Below are positions 1 to 8,558 of a DNA stretch of 21,565 bases, in pieces. How positions within the stretch are numbered: position 1 is the stretch's first letter; each line of letters begins with the position of its first letter. Made by a program: the position numbers and the translations under genes. The notes under the pieces were generated by a model. The model saw only the letters and a program-made list of their open reading frames with translations, searched no databases and was not told where the DNA came from. Origin of the DNA: Caulobacteraceae bacterium (lineage in GTDB: Bacteria > Pseudomonadota > Alphaproteobacteria > Caulobacterales > Caulobacteraceae); NCBI GenBank assembly GCA_020852035.1, contig JADZBR010000163.1, positions 1-21,565 on the forward strand, written 5' to 3'.

Positions 1-779
1 ATCGCCTTCAGCGTCGCCGGCAGGTTTCCGGCGTCGAACCAGTCGGACTCGCCAGGCTCGTGGCCGCAGAGGTCCTCGGTCATTCCGACCCAGGCGATCA
101 CGCGCGGCCCGTGGATGCGCGTCACAGCTTCCGGCGTCGGGTCGACCTGGGTGAGCTGGGTCAGCTGGCCGAAAGCGGCGAAGTCGGCCGCGGCCGGCCG
201 GGCGCCGAGCAGGAACCGATGCGTCTTCAGGTGCGCCTCGAAGAGCTCGATGAAGCGGATGTAGCTGGCCTCGATGATCGGGCCGGTGGTCGGGTTCGAG
301 CCCACGTAGCGCAGGCGCTCGATCTGCCGGCGGGCCACTTCCGCGCCGCGCTCGGCCAGGCTGGCGTCGGACTGCGGGCCGCCGGACCAGTTGGGCAGGA
401 TGTTCGCGGCGTTCTGCGCGTCGGCCTCATAGGCCCAGCGGTAGTGGAACATCGCCTTGGTCAGCCACTCGTCGCCGAAGTCCTCGATGAGGGCGTCGAT
501 CAGCGCCAGGGCCGGGTCGGACGGCCGCACCGAGCGCCCGGCATGTTCGCGCTCCAGCCGGCGGATGATCGGGGTGGAGTCGGTGACCGCCTGCAGGTCG
601 CCGGCGTCGTCCGGGAAGTAAAACGTCGGCAGAAGGCGAACCTTCGGGCGGGGCAGGGCGCCAGCGTCGTGGCTGGTCAGGATCAGCCGGTAGGGAATGC
701 GTCGGTAGCGCAGCACCGCCAGCATCTTGCGTGTGTAGGGCGACCCCGGAACGCCACTGAGAAGCACCTGATCCTGCAC
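1..779 (-). CDS. Long GST-family protein, 3' end outside window
   Basis: Translating the minus strand from a GTG at 779 gives an open frame of at least 259 residues running off the window edge. I chose this GTG because GAAGGGGG lies just upstream and no ATG is in frame. The N-terminus is a thioredoxin-fold GST domain (LLSGVPGSPYTRKML, with S-P-Y-T where the glutathione-activating residue usually sits), followed by an all-helical domain with DFGDEW, MFHYRW and LGARPAAADF. It is clearly paralogous to the protein at 11351-12349 (FGDEW, MFHHRW, FGARPAFGDF and DPT at matching places) and more distantly to 9512-10678. The substrate is unknown; such proteins often conjugate glutathione or cleave ethers. 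It is divergent from the flavoenzyme at 948, with a putative operator between them. High GC gives many shadow frames here, but only this one has family motifs throughout. Confidence 0.85.
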   Translation of the reverse strand, partial: MQDQVLLSGVPGSPYTRKMLAVLRYRRIPYRLILTSHDAGALPRPKVRLLPTFYFPDDAGDLQAVTDSTPIIRRLEREHAGRSVRPSDPALALIDALIEDFGDEWLTKAMFHYRWAYEADAQNAANILPNWSGGPQSDASLAERGAEVARRQIERLRYVGSNPTTGPIIEASYIRFIELFEAHLKTHRFLLGARPAAADFAAFGQLTQLTQVDPTPEAVTRIHGPRVIAWVGMTEDLCGHEPGESDWFDAGNLPATLKA

Positions 780-865
780 GCCGAAACCCCCTTCGATGCC
801 GAGCGCAAACCGTCGCGCTCCCCAGCGGGACCCAATCTGACAGAGCTGGGCCGGACAATCAATGC

Positions 866-883
866 GAACGAAAATTCCGATTC
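866..883 (+). promoter_or_regulatory. Putative TetR-type operator, divergent GST/flavoenzyme promoter
   Basis: The 18-mer GAACGAAAATTCCGATTC lies between the divergent starts at 779 and 948. It matches 13 of 18 positions of the best-conserved copy at 9451-9468, including GAAC at the left, AAT at positions 8-10 and TTC at the right end. A weak -10-like TTAGAT at 887-892 follows at the same offset as the -10 of the receptor promoter. The operator role is inference from recurrence. Confidence 0.5.
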
Positions 884-947
884 TAGTTAGATTGCAGTAT
901 CGGCCCGCTTGAGGCAGGTTGCCGAGCCTGGCGGGAGGGACGCGCAC

Positions 948-1928
948 ATGAAGACCCGGATCACCGAACTGTTCGGCATCCAGCATCCGATCATCCAGGG
1001 CGGCATGCATTTTGTCGGCTATGCCGAGCTGGCCTCGGCCGTGTCGAACGCCGGGGGGCTGGGCATCATCACCGGGCTCACCCAGCCGACGCCGGAGGAC
1101 CTGGCCAAGGAGATCGCCCGCTGCCGGGAGATGACGGACAAGCCGTTCGGCGTGAACCTGACCTTCCTGCCGAGCTTCCAGGCGCCGCCCTATCCCGAAT
1201 ACATCGACGCCATCATCGCCGGCGGCGTGAAGGCCGTGGAGACGGCCGGGCGCAATCCGCAGGAGCACATGCCGCGGATGAAGGCGGCCGGGATCAAGGT
1301 GATCCACAAATGCACCTCGGTCCGCCACTCGCTGAAGGCCGAGGCGATCGGCTGCGACGCGGTCAGCGTCGACGGCTTCGAATGCGGCGGCCACCCGGGC
1401 GAGGACGACATCCCCAACATGATCCTGCTTCCCCGGGCCGCCGAGGAGCTGAAGATCCCGTTCGTGGCTTCAGGCGGAATGGCCGACGCGCGCAGCCTGG
1501 TGGCCTCGCTCGCGCTGGGCGCGGAGGGCATGAACATGGGCACCCGCTTCATCGCCACGCGCGAGGCGCCGGTGCATGAGAACGTCAAGCGCGCCCTGGT
1601 CGCGGCCAGCGAGTTGCAGACCCGCCTGGTCATGCGCCCTCTGCGCAACACCGAGCGGGTGCTGATGAACGCCGCCGTCGAGCAGGTGCTGCGGATCGAG
1701 GCGGAACGGGGCGCTCAGACGACCATCGGCGATATCCGTCAGTACGTCGCCGGCGGCCAGAGCAAGCTTGTGCTGCACGAGGGCCAGATGGACGCCGGGG
1801 CCTGGAGTTGCGGGATGGTGGCCGGGCTGATCCACGACATCCCAACGGTCAAGGAGTTGATCGACCGAATCATGAGCGAGGCCGAAGCCCTGATTCGCGG
1901 GCGGCTGGAGAGACTGCTGGCCGCATGA
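948..1928 (+). CDS. Nitronate monooxygenase-family FMN enzyme
   Basis: A 326-residue TIM-barrel flavoprotein of the nitronate monooxygenase (2-nitropropane dioxygenase) family. Visible motifs are IIQGGM near residues 15-20, the active-site segment DGFECGGHPG with His149 at the position of the family's catalytic histidine, and ASGGMADAR followed by GMNMGTRF, the FMN phosphate-binding region. The ATG at 948 is preferred over an in-frame TTG at 909 because GGGAGGG lies just upstream and the protein then starts at the family's usual MKTRITELFGI. Known members oxidise alkyl nitronates with O2, but the family also includes enoyl reductase-like and dehydrogenase-like enzymes, so the reaction is not certain. 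It sits alone, divergent from a GST-like gene, with a putative shared operator upstream; this suggests a role in the same catabolic programme. Confidence 0.9.
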   Translation: MKTRITELFGIQHPIIQGGMHFVGYAELASAVSNAGGLGIITGLTQPTPEDLAKEIARCREMTDKPFGVNLTFLPSFQAPPYPEYIDAIIAGGVKAVETAGRNPQEHMPRMKAAGIKVIHKCTSVRHSLKAEAIGCDAVSVDGFECGGHPGEDDIPNMILLPRAAEELKIPFVASGGMADARSLVASLALGAEGMNMGTRFIATREAPVHENVKRALVAASELQTRLVMRPLRNTERVLMNAAVEQVLRIEAERGAQTTIGDIRQYVAGGQSKLVLHEGQMDAGAWSCGMVAGLIHDIPTVKELIDRIMSEAEALIRGRLERLLAA

Positions 1929-1989
1929 GCCGGCCCTTCGAGGAAAACTGCGAAGCTCGCCTCTCAATCTCTATTGATTAGATGGGAAA

Positions 1990-2010
1990 TAGCCGGTTCG
2001 TTGCCGGCTA
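1990..2010 (+). terminator. Weak hairpin after the flavoenzyme gene
   Basis: TAGCCGG at 1990-1996 pairs with CCGGCTA at 2004-2010 across a 7-base loop, 61 bases after the stop at 1928. No T tract follows on the plus strand. It may be a transcription end or just a hairpin. The rest of 1929-2114 shows no gene. Confidence 0.3.
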
Positions 2011-2114
2011 TCGGGATGGTCCCCGATCCGCTCGAGGCCGGATGACATCCGAAGATAGAAACTCAGCCGGTGAAAATGATGGCACGAACTATGCCTAAAC
2101 CCGCGATCTTCCTA

Positions 2115-2143
2115 TTGAACCGGAATTCGCATTCTCGTATAGT
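2115..2143 (+). promoter_or_regulatory. Sigma70-type promoter with embedded operator, TonB receptor
   Basis: TTGAAC at 2115-2120 and TATAGT at 2138-2143 are separated by exactly 17 bases, a good housekeeping-type promoter. The putative operator GAACCGGAATTCGCATTC occupies 2117-2134, covering half of the -35 box and most of the spacer, so a bound repressor would block RNA polymerase. The predicted transcript starts near 2150 and has about a 60-base leader containing a CCGCGG/CCGCGG hairpin (2162-2177) before the ATG at 2212. Confidence 0.6.
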
Positions 2144-2211
2144 CGACCAATCGCGCTCGGCCCGCGGATTCCCGCGGAGAACAATGGGCGCAGGCAATTA
2201 GGGGGAGCGAA

Positions 2212-4524
2212 ATGAGCCGTCATGGCTTTGTGAGCGCGTTGTTGAGCGGGACCGCCCTGCTGGCCCTGGCGGCCGCGGCGCCGGCCCAGGCCCAGGGCAA
2301 CGAGACCGCCGAGGTCGAGACCCTGATCGTGACCGCCAACAAGCGGGCCGAGGACATCCAGGATGTAGCGATGTCGGTCTCGGCGGTGAGCGGGGATTAT
2401 CTGGAGCGAACCGGGATCAGCAGCACGCAGGAGTTCGTGCGGATGGTGCCGTCGGTGAACATCACCACATCGAACAACAACCGCAACTCGACCATCTATG
2501 TGCGCGGCATCGGCACCTCGGGCACCAACCCAGGGATCGAGGGCAGCGTCGGCATCTTCATCGACGGCGTCTACATCGTGGCCGCCGGGCCGATCCAGAC
2601 CAACCTGCAGGACATCTCCACCCTGGAAATCCTGCGCGGGCCGCAAGGCACGCTCTACGGCCGCAACACGCCGGTGGGGGCGATCAACATCACCACGCGG
2701 GCGCCGACCCAGGACCCCGAGGCGATGGTCACGGTGCGGCTCGGCAACTATGACGACAAGGGGGTCAGCGGCTATGTCGGCGGCGCGATCTCCGACACCG
2801 TGGCCGGGCGGCTGTCGTTCTGGGCCAACGGGCGCGACGGCTACGAGACCAACCAGTTCACAGGCGACGACGTCAACGGAACCAAGCAGTACGGCCTGCG
2901 CGGCCGCCTGCAGTGGAAGCCGCTGGACAACCTGACCGGCGACTTCATCGGCTACTACATCCGCCTCCGCTCGGAGTGCTGCACGGCCGAGACGCTGGAC
3001 GCCGCGGGGGACGGGATCGCGACCCCCGGCTTCCTCGCCGCCACCGCGGCGCTCGGCCGACCGTTCACCAACTTCGACGATACCGACCACGTGGTGGACG
3101 ACGACAACCCGGGGCTGGACGTCACCAAGGTCTACGGCCTGTCGGGCACCTTCAACTGGGACCTGCCCAACGGCCACACCGTGACCTCGATCACCGCCTG
3201 GAACGGCTACAAGGACGACATCCGTTCGCTGGCCGCCGACGGCCTGCCGCAGGCGACCGCCTCGGGGATGCAGTATCTGCGGCGCGAGGGCTACAGCGAG
3301 GAACTGCGGATCGCCTCGCCGGCGGACCAGAAACTCAGCTATCTGGCGGGCGTCTACTTCTTCTCGGAGAGCGTCACCCACACCACCCAGACCCGGCTCG
3401 GCGCCCACGCCAACCGGCTGTTGCCGAACAATCGCCGGTTCCAGGAGGGTGACACCAGCTACTTCTACTTCACCCAGAAGACCAAGAGCGCCGCGCTCTT
3501 CGGCCAGGCGACGCTGAACGCCACCGAGGCCCTGCGCTTCACGGGTGGTCTGCGCTACAGCTGGGACGACAAGGAGGCGTTCTTCGACTCCGACGTGAGC
3601 CCGACGGCGTCACTGGCCGCGCGGCAGGTATTCTCGGTCAACCACCTGGGCGACCTCGACCGTTCGGAGAAGGAGCTGACCTGGTCGGTCGGCGCGCAGT
3701 ACGACATCGCCCCCCGGATCATGGCCTATGCGATCGCCGCCACCGGCTACAAGACCGGCGGGTTCAACGGCCGCGGCTCCGCGCCCGGCGTGCCGGTCGA
3801 GTTCGACGCGGAGAACTCGCTGACCTACGAGCTCGGCATCAAGTCGACCTTGCTGGACAACCGGATGATCCTCAACGCGGACATCTACCACATGGAGCTC
3901 AGCGACTTTCAGGACTCCATCCTGAACCCGCTGACCAATTCCGGCTTCATCGTGGCCAACGCCGGCGACCGGCGGGTGCAGGGCTTCGAGGCCGAGGCGC
4001 AATTCCGACCGATCCGCCAGCTCGCCCTGCGCGGCAGCCTCGGCTACATGGACGCTGAGTTCACCGACTATCCGGCTGGCCAGTGCTACTCGGGAAAGAC
4101 TCCCGACGGCGCGTTGCCGGGCACCTGCAACTACAACGGCCTGACCCCCTCGCAGAGCCCCAAATGGACCTGGAGCCTGGCCGCCCAGTGGGACGCGCCG
4201 CTGGCAGACACCGGTCTCGACTGGTTCGCCGGAGCTGACCTCACCTACACCGGCTCGCGAAACCTGGAGCCGACGCTGGACCCCGACAACTTCGAAGAGT
4301 CGACCACGCTGCTGAACGCCCGCATCGGCCTTTCGTCGCCCGATCGCGGCTGGCGCATCACGGTCTATGGCAAGAATCTCACCGACGAGGTCTGGTTCGT
4401 GCAGAAGACCAGCCAACCGCTCGCCGCCTTCATCAGCGCTGGCGGCACGGCGGCGGCCCGCGGCTCGGTCGGCTGGTACGCTCCGCCGCGAACCTATGGC
4501 GTCGAAGCCTCGATGAAGTTCTAG
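2212..4524 (+). CDS. TonB-dependent outer-membrane receptor
   Basis: A 770-residue TonB-dependent receptor that imports a ligand across the outer membrane with TonB/ExbBD energy. Residues 1-27 are a signal peptide ending in APAQA. A TonB-box-like ETLIVTA follows at about 36-42. The plug domain carries YVRGIGTSG, FIDGVYI and EILRGPQGTLYGRN then GAINITTRAP, typical of the sphingomonad/Caulobacter receptor class. The remainder is beta-barrel sequence ending in aromatic Phe (EASMKF), the usual outer-membrane insertion signal. GGGGGAG at 2201-2207 sets the start. The ligand cannot be read from the sequence; receptors of this subgroup often sit with catabolic genes for aromatic or terpenoid compounds rather than siderophore genes. 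It is followed by a strong terminator and then by the isomerase-like and sulfatase genes. Confidence 0.95.
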   Translation: MSRHGFVSALLSGTALLALAAAAPAQAQGNETAEVETLIVTANKRAEDIQDVAMSVSAVSGDYLERTGISSTQEFVRMVPSVNITTSNNNRNSTIYVRGIGTSGTNPGIEGSVGIFIDGVYIVAAGPIQTNLQDISTLEILRGPQGTLYGRNTPVGAINITTRAPTQDPEAMVTVRLGNYDDKGVSGYVGGAISDTVAGRLSFWANGRDGYETNQFTGDDVNGTKQYGLRGRLQWKPLDNLTGDFIGYYIRLRSECCTAETLDAAGDGIATPGFLAATAALGRPFTNFDDTDHVVDDDNPGLDVTKVYGLSGTFNWDLPNGHTVTSITAWNGYKDDIRSLAADGLPQATASGMQYLRREGYSEELRIASPADQKLSYLAGVYFFSESVTHTTQTRLGAHANRLLPNNRRFQEGDTSYFYFTQKTKSAALFGQATLNATEALRFTGGLRYSWDDKEAFFDSDVSPTASLAARQVFSVNHLGDLDRSEKELTWSVGAQYDIAPRIMAYAIAATGYKTGGFNGRGSAPGVPVEFDAENSLTYELGIKSTLLDNRMILNADIYHMELSDFQDSILNPLTNSGFIVANAGDRRVQGFEAEAQFRPIRQLALRGSLGYMDAEFTDYPAGQCYSGKTPDGALPGTCNYNGLTPSQSPKWTWSLAAQWDAPLADTGLDWFAGADLTYTGSRNLEPTLDPDNFEESTTLLNARIGLSSPDRGWRITVYGKNLTDEVWFVQKTSQPLAAFISAGGTAAARGSVGWYAPPRTYGVEASMKF

Positions 4525-4542
4525 GGTGTCCCTCCCTGCCTT

Positions 4543-4577
4543 CGGGAGGCCGCTTCGCGGCCTCCCGGGCTTTTTTT
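4543..4577 (+). terminator. Intrinsic terminator after the TonB receptor
   Basis: An 11-bp perfect stem (4543-4553 with 4557-4567, loop TTC) is followed after GGC by seven T residues at 4571-4577: a textbook Rho-independent terminator, starting 18 bases after the receptor stop. The next gene starts only 17 bases after the T tract, leaving no room for a conventional promoter downstream of it, so partial read-through is likely. Confidence 0.9.
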
Positions 4578-4594
4578 AAAGAGGCCCCTAGTCG

Positions 4595-5251
4595 ATGAGC
4601 CTGACCTACGACCTCTATTGGTCCTTCCGTTCGCCCTATTCCTATTTCGTGACTGGCCGGCTGGTTGAGCTGGAACGCGAGTACGACGTCAGCTGCAACG
4701 TGCGGGTCGTCTATCCGATCGCCGTGCGCACACCGGAGTTCTTCGAACGCAACGACCCGCTGTGGCGCAGCTACTTCATGATCGATGTGTTCCGCTCGGC
4801 GCAGTTCCTCGGCCTGCCGTTCCGCTGGGCGCGGCCGGACCCGGTGCAGATGGGCGTCGACGGCAAGTACCCCAAGGAGCAGCCCTACATCCACCGGCTC
4901 AGCCACCTGGGCGTGGCGGCGACCGAGCGCGGGAAGGGGCTGGCGTTCCTGGACGAGGTTTCGAAGCTGATCTGGGGCGGCGGCACGGACGACTGGACGG
5001 CGGGCGACCAGCTGGCGCAGGCGGCCGGGCGGGCCGGCCTCGATCTCGCCGAACTGGACGCCGCGGTGGCGGCCGACCCCGACCGCTATCGCCAGACCAT
5101 CGAGCAGAGCCAGGAAGCCCAGCGGCTGGGCGGCCACTACGGCGTGCCGCTGATGGTCTTCAACGGCGAACCTTTCTTCGGCCAGGACCGCTTCGACCAG
5201 TTCAAGTGGCGGCTCCAGGCGGCCGGGCTGAAGCCGCGATCGGCGGCGTGA
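4595..5251 (+). CDS. 2-hydroxychromene-2-carboxylate isomerase-like protein (kappa GST/DsbA fold)
   Basis: A 218-residue protein of the DsbA-like thioredoxin superfamily, kappa-GST / HCCA isomerase branch. The N-terminal YWSFRSPYSYF places Ser13 where NahD-type isomerases have their catalytic Ser. The end has the family signature GVPLMVFNGEPFFGQDRFDQ, close to the V-P-x-F-V-x-G-E-x-F-x-G-Q-D-R-L motif. Known relatives isomerise 2-hydroxychromene-2-carboxylate in naphthalene breakdown with glutathione as cofactor, but many homologues act on other aromatic intermediates. AAAGAGG at 4578-4584 serves as ribosome site. It follows a terminator by 17 bases and is 33 bases before the sulfatase, so the two genes are probably cotranscribed. 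Confidence 0.85.
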   Translation: MSLTYDLYWSFRSPYSYFVTGRLVELEREYDVSCNVRVVYPIAVRTPEFFERNDPLWRSYFMIDVFRSAQFLGLPFRWARPDPVQMGVDGKYPKEQPYIHRLSHLGVAATERGKGLAFLDEVSKLIWGGGTDDWTAGDQLAQAAGRAGLDLAELDAAVAADPDRYRQTIEQSQEAQRLGGHYGVPLMVFNGEPFFGQDRFDQFKWRLQAAGLKPRSAA

Positions 5252-5284
5252 TCTGAACTCAGGGCGAGGGTGGAGGCTAGACGG

Positions 5285-6940
5285 ATGAACAGGACACGGC
5301 TCGGACTTCTGGCGGCGACGGCGTTCGCCGGCTGCTTCATGCTCAGCGCTCCCGCGCCGGCCCAGGCGCCGGCGCATGTTCCCACCGAGCGGCCGCGGGC
5401 GGTCATCGGGCCGCCGCACGACGTGGTCTGGCAGCAGGGCCCGGACCGTCCGCCGGCCGGCAAGCGCCAGCCGAACATCATCCTGATCGTGGCCGACGAC
5501 CTGGGCTACAACGACCTGACCTTCGCCGGCGCGGGCGCCGGCGTGGCCGGCGGGACGGTGTCGACCTCCCACATTGACAGCATCGGCCACGAGGGCGTCA
5601 GCTTCGACCAGGGCTATACCGGCCACGGCACCTGCGCCCCCTCGCGGGCGGCGCTGATGACCGGTCGCTATCCGACCCGCTTCGGTTTCGAGTTCACGCC
5701 GGTGCCGCTGGCCTTCGCCCGCAGCGTGCGGGCCTTCAACTACGGCATCCGCAACCCGGTCTATTTCGCCGACCGCGAGAAGGACATCATCCCGACCTCG
5801 GAGATGGGCGTGCCGACCAGCGAGATCATGCTGGCCAAGCTGCTGCAGGACGCCGGCTATCACACCCTGCAGTTCGGCAAGTGGCACCTTGGGGAGTCGC
5901 CGCAGTTCCAGCCGCAGAACCGGGGCTTTTCGGAGAGCCTGGGCTTCACCCCTGGGGCCTCGATGTTCCTGCCGCCGGGCGACCCGCGGGGTGTCGAGGC
6001 GCGGCAGACGTTCGACCCGATCGACATCAGCCTGTGGAACCGCCTGCAGTTCTACGTCCGCAAGGACGGCGGCGAAGCCTTTGCGCCCAAGCGTTACATG
6101 ACCGACTACCTGACCGACGAGGCGATCAACGCCATCGAGGCCAACCGCAACCGGCCGTTCTTCATGTACATGGCCTACAACGCCCCGCACACGCCGCTGC
6201 AGGCGACCAAGGAGGACTTCGAGGCGCTCTCGCACATCGAGAACCGCCGCCTGCGGATCTATGCGGCGATGATCCGCTCGCTGGACCGCAACGTCGGGCG
6301 TCTGCTGCAGGCGGTGCAGGAGCAAGGTCTGGAGAAGGACACCATCGTGATCTTCACCAGCGACAACGGCGGCGCCTACTATCTCGGCCTGCCGGAGATC
6401 AATCAGCCCTTCCGCGGTTGGAAGCAGACCTTCTTCGAGGGCGGCATCCGCACGCCCTACTTCATCCGTTGGCCGGGGCATATTCCGGCGGGGGCGACCT
6501 ATCGGGCGCCTGTGTCGCACTTCGACCTATTCGCGACCGCGGCGGCGGCGGCGGGCGCCAAGCTGCCGGGCGACCGGGTGTATGACGGGGTGGACCTGGT
6601 CCCCTTCGTGAGGGGTGAGAAACTCGGCCGGCCGCACGAGGTGCTGTTCTGGCGGACCGGGCCCTACCAGGTCGTGCGCGCCGGCGACTGGAAGCTGCAG
6701 GTCACCGAACGGCCGGACAAGGACTGGCTGTTCGACCTTTCCGTGGACCCGACCGAACGCAACAACCTGGCGCAGGCCCATCCGGAAAAGGTGGCCGAAC
6801 TGAAGGCGCTGATCGCCAAGCACAACGCACAGCAGGCCAAGCCGCTATGGCCGGAACTTGGCCAGACGGCGGTGATGCTCGACCACACGCTGGAGACGCC
6901 GCAGGCGGAGAGCGACGAATACGTCTACTGGGGCAACTAG
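5285..6940 (+). CDS. Exported arylsulfatase (type I, formylglycine-dependent)
   Basis: A 551-residue sulfatase of the alkaline-phosphatase superfamily that hydrolyses sulfate esters. Residues 1-28 are a signal peptide ending in APAQA; FAGC inside it is an imperfect lipobox. Metal ligands are visible in IVADDLGYND (Asp71, Asp72) and TSDNGG (Asp360, Asn361). The maturation motif C-A-P-S-R spans 117-121 in GTCAPSRAALMTGRYP; Cys117 must be converted to formylglycine. KWH at 199-201 and APHTP (His302) are further active-site motifs. ATG 5285 is preferred to an upstream GTG at 5270 because GGAGG at 5272-5276 precedes it. The FGE encoded at 14148-15224 is the obvious maturase. The substrate is unknown; with the outer-membrane receptor nearby, a periplasmic desulfation step is plausible. 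Confidence 0.93.
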   Translation: MNRTRLGLLAATAFAGCFMLSAPAPAQAPAHVPTERPRAVIGPPHDVVWQQGPDRPPAGKRQPNIILIVADDLGYNDLTFAGAGAGVAGGTVSTSHIDSIGHEGVSFDQGYTGHGTCAPSRAALMTGRYPTRFGFEFTPVPLAFARSVRAFNYGIRNPVYFADREKDIIPTSEMGVPTSEIMLAKLLQDAGYHTLQFGKWHLGESPQFQPQNRGFSESLGFTPGASMFLPPGDPRGVEARQTFDPIDISLWNRLQFYVRKDGGEAFAPKRYMTDYLTDEAINAIEANRNRPFFMYMAYNAPHTPLQATKEDFEALSHIENRRLRIYAAMIRSLDRNVGRLLQAVQEQGLEKDTIVIFTSDNGGAYYLGLPEINQPFRGWKQTFFEGGIRTPYFIRWPGHIPAGATYRAPVSHFDLFATAAAAAGAKLPGDRVYDGVDLVPFVRGEKLGRPHEVLFWRTGPYQVVRAGDWKLQVTERPDKDWLFDLSVDPTERNNLAQAHPEKVAELKALIAKHNAQQAKPLWPELGQTAVMLDHTLETPQAESDEYVYWGN

Positions 6941-7004
6941 GGCGAGGGATTGCGGCAGCGGGCTTCGCCGCCGGCTGATCCGCTCCCTATGTCGGGGTTG
7001 TTGG

Positions 7005-7043
7005 CGGGCCTGCTTCAGGGGTGATCCACCTGAAGCAGGCCCG
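7005..7043. terminator. 15-bp perfect hairpin between convergent genes
   Basis: Bases 7005-7019 pair perfectly with 7029-7043 (15 bp, GC-rich) around a 9-base loop. It sits between the sulfatase stop (6940) and the MFS stop (7222), so it could end transcription from either side. No T tract follows on either strand, which makes it an atypical terminator. Confidence 0.55.
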
Positions 7044-7151
7044 TTCTGCGTTCAGGAACGGGCCGGTCTGACGGGACGTCGCCGCCGTCGTCAATGGGCG
7101 GCGCGCAGAAGGGGCTCGACCCGTGGGCGGTTGACACGGACGTTGCGCGAT

Positions 7152-7180
7152 TGAGCTCCGCCCCTCGGGGGCGGAGCTCA
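7152..7180. terminator. 13-bp perfect hairpin after the MFS gene
   Basis: TGAGCTCCGCCCC (7152-7164) pairs perfectly with GGGGCGGAGCTCA (7168-7180) with loop TCG. It lies 42 bases beyond the MFS stop on the minus strand and is a likely 3' end for that transcript, without an obvious U tract. The whole spacer 6941-7221 has no gene I can support. Confidence 0.55.
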
Positions 7181-7221
7181 GGTGTTCGGAGTGCGCGATC
7201 GATGGCCGTCCGGCGCGAGCC

Positions 7222-8511
7222 CTACGCGGCCTTCGCCGCCGCCAGGTCTTCTTCCAGTTGTTTGCCGGCGACCCAGAAGCGCCAGCTGGCGAGGACCTTC
7301 GAGAACACGATCACCGCCATCGCCCAGCGCAGCGAGTCGTTGCCGGCCTGGGAGCGGAAGACATCGCTCAGGATGCCGACCGCCTGCGGGCCGAGGCCCT
7401 GGCCGACGACGGCGATCACGAACAGCAGCAGCGCCGCCGCCATCGCCCGCATGTGCGGCGGCGCCAGGGACTGGATCGCCCCGAACACCGGCCCGGTGAA
7501 GGCGTTGGAGAGCAAGGTCGGGACGATCAGGAAGGCGAGCGCGATCTCGAAGGTCGGTGCGAAATAGGCGCCGAAGTAGAAGGGCACGGTGATGCCGATC
7601 TCGATGCCCGGCAGGCGCGCATACCAGCGCTGGCCGCGCTTGGCGAAGTGGTCGCCGAGCCAGCCGCCGAGGAAGGTGCCGATTCCGCTGCAGACCCCCA
7701 CCAGCAGGCCCAGGTAAAGCCCGACCTGGGCGGTCCCGAGTTCGTAGGTGCGAACCATGAAGGTCGGGTTCCACTGCAGCAGGGCGTAGGCCGAAAAGAC
7801 GTGCAGGGCTGTGGCGCCCGACAGATTACGGAAGGATCGGATGGCCCAGATCGTCTTCAGCACCTCCAGGGTGGACGGGCGCGGCTGGTCGGTTGCGGGC
7901 GCGGCGGACGTCACCTCGCGCGCCGGTTCCTTCACGGTGAAGAACAGCACGCTGGCCAGGATGAGGCCGGGCAGGCCGACCACGACGAAGGCGGTGCGCC
8001 AGTTGAACGCCTGGTTGAGCCAGCCGCCGGCGGCCAGGCCGATGAGGACGCCGACCGGCACGCCGCAGGAATAGATCGCCAGCGCCGTGCTGCGCTGGCC
8101 GTGCGGGAAGAAGTCGGCGAGCATGGAGTGGGCCGGCGGGCCGCCGCCGGCCTCGCCGACCGCCACGCCGATGCGGGTCAGCATCAGCTGCCAGAAGTTC
8201 TGCGCCACGCCGCAGATCGCGGTGAGCGCGCTCCAGAGCACCAGGGCCCCGGCGATGATGTTGCGCCGCGAGAGCCGGTCGGCCGCCCGCGCGATGGGGA
8301 TGCCGGCGATGGCGTAGAAGAGGGCGAAGGACAGGCCGGAGAGCAGGCCCAGCTGGGTGTCGGAAAGGTTCAGATCCCGCTTGATGGGCTCCATCAGGAT
8401 CGACAGGATTTGCCGATCGATCAGATTGACCACATAGACGCAGAATAGCACGCCGAGCGCGTACTTGGCATGGCCGCTGGCGGGCTCCGCCGCCGGGCTG
8501 CTCTGGCTCAT
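7222..8511 (-). CDS. Spinster-type MFS transporter
   Basis: A 429-residue major facilitator with about twelve hydrophobic segments in the inner membrane. VVNLIDRQILSILMEPIKRD in helix 1 and the following LSDTQLGLLSGLSFALFYA are hallmarks of the Spinster-like family, abundant in Caulobacterales and Sphingomonadales beside TonB receptors. GIPIARAADRLSRRN is the loop 2-3 MFS signature and TRIGVAVGEAGGGPPA marks helix 5. The start at 8511 is chosen over 8529 because GGGGGGATCG immediately precedes this ATG and the upstream codons add nothing family-like. It probably moves the cluster's substrate or a product; direction is not readable. It is divergent from the TetR gene with two putative operators between them. 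Confidence 0.92.
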   Translation of the reverse strand: MSQSSPAAEPASGHAKYALGVLFCVYVVNLIDRQILSILMEPIKRDLNLSDTQLGLLSGLSFALFYAIAGIPIARAADRLSRRNIIAGALVLWSALTAICGVAQNFWQLMLTRIGVAVGEAGGGPPAHSMLADFFPHGQRSTALAIYSCGVPVGVLIGLAAGGWLNQAFNWRTAFVVVGLPGLILASVLFFTVKEPAREVTSAAPATDQPRPSTLEVLKTIWAIRSFRNLSGATALHVFSAYALLQWNPTFMVRTYELGTAQVGLYLGLLVGVCSGIGTFLGGWLGDHFAKRGQRWYARLPGIEIGITVPFYFGAYFAPTFEIALAFLIVPTLLSNAFTGPVFGAIQSLAPPHMRAMAAALLLFVIAVVGQGLGPQAVGILSDVFRSQAGNDSLRWAMAVIVFSKVLASWRFWVAGKQLEEDLAAAKAA

Positions 8512-8558
8512 CGATCCCCCCAGAAACACGATCGACGGCTAGCGTGGCGGCCGACGCA

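Noticed and set aside
60..890. A 276-residue plus-strand frame at the left edge
   Set aside because: The opposite strand encodes a GST-like protein with motifs matching its paralogue at 11351; the plus frame has none.
1990..2010. The hairpin at 1990-2010 as another operator copy
   Set aside because: Its minus strand contains GAACCGG but the central AAT and the right arm are absent.
2095..3408. A 437-residue open frame on the minus strand under the TonB receptor
   Set aside because: It is antisense to a receptor with full family motifs, has repetitive Gly/Arg/Val composition and no recognisable domain; long shadow frames are expected at this GC content.
4433..6520. A 695-residue minus-strand frame across the isomerase and sulfatase genes
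   Set aside because: It spans two real plus-strand genes and the terminator, and has Arg/His/Gly-rich shadow composition.
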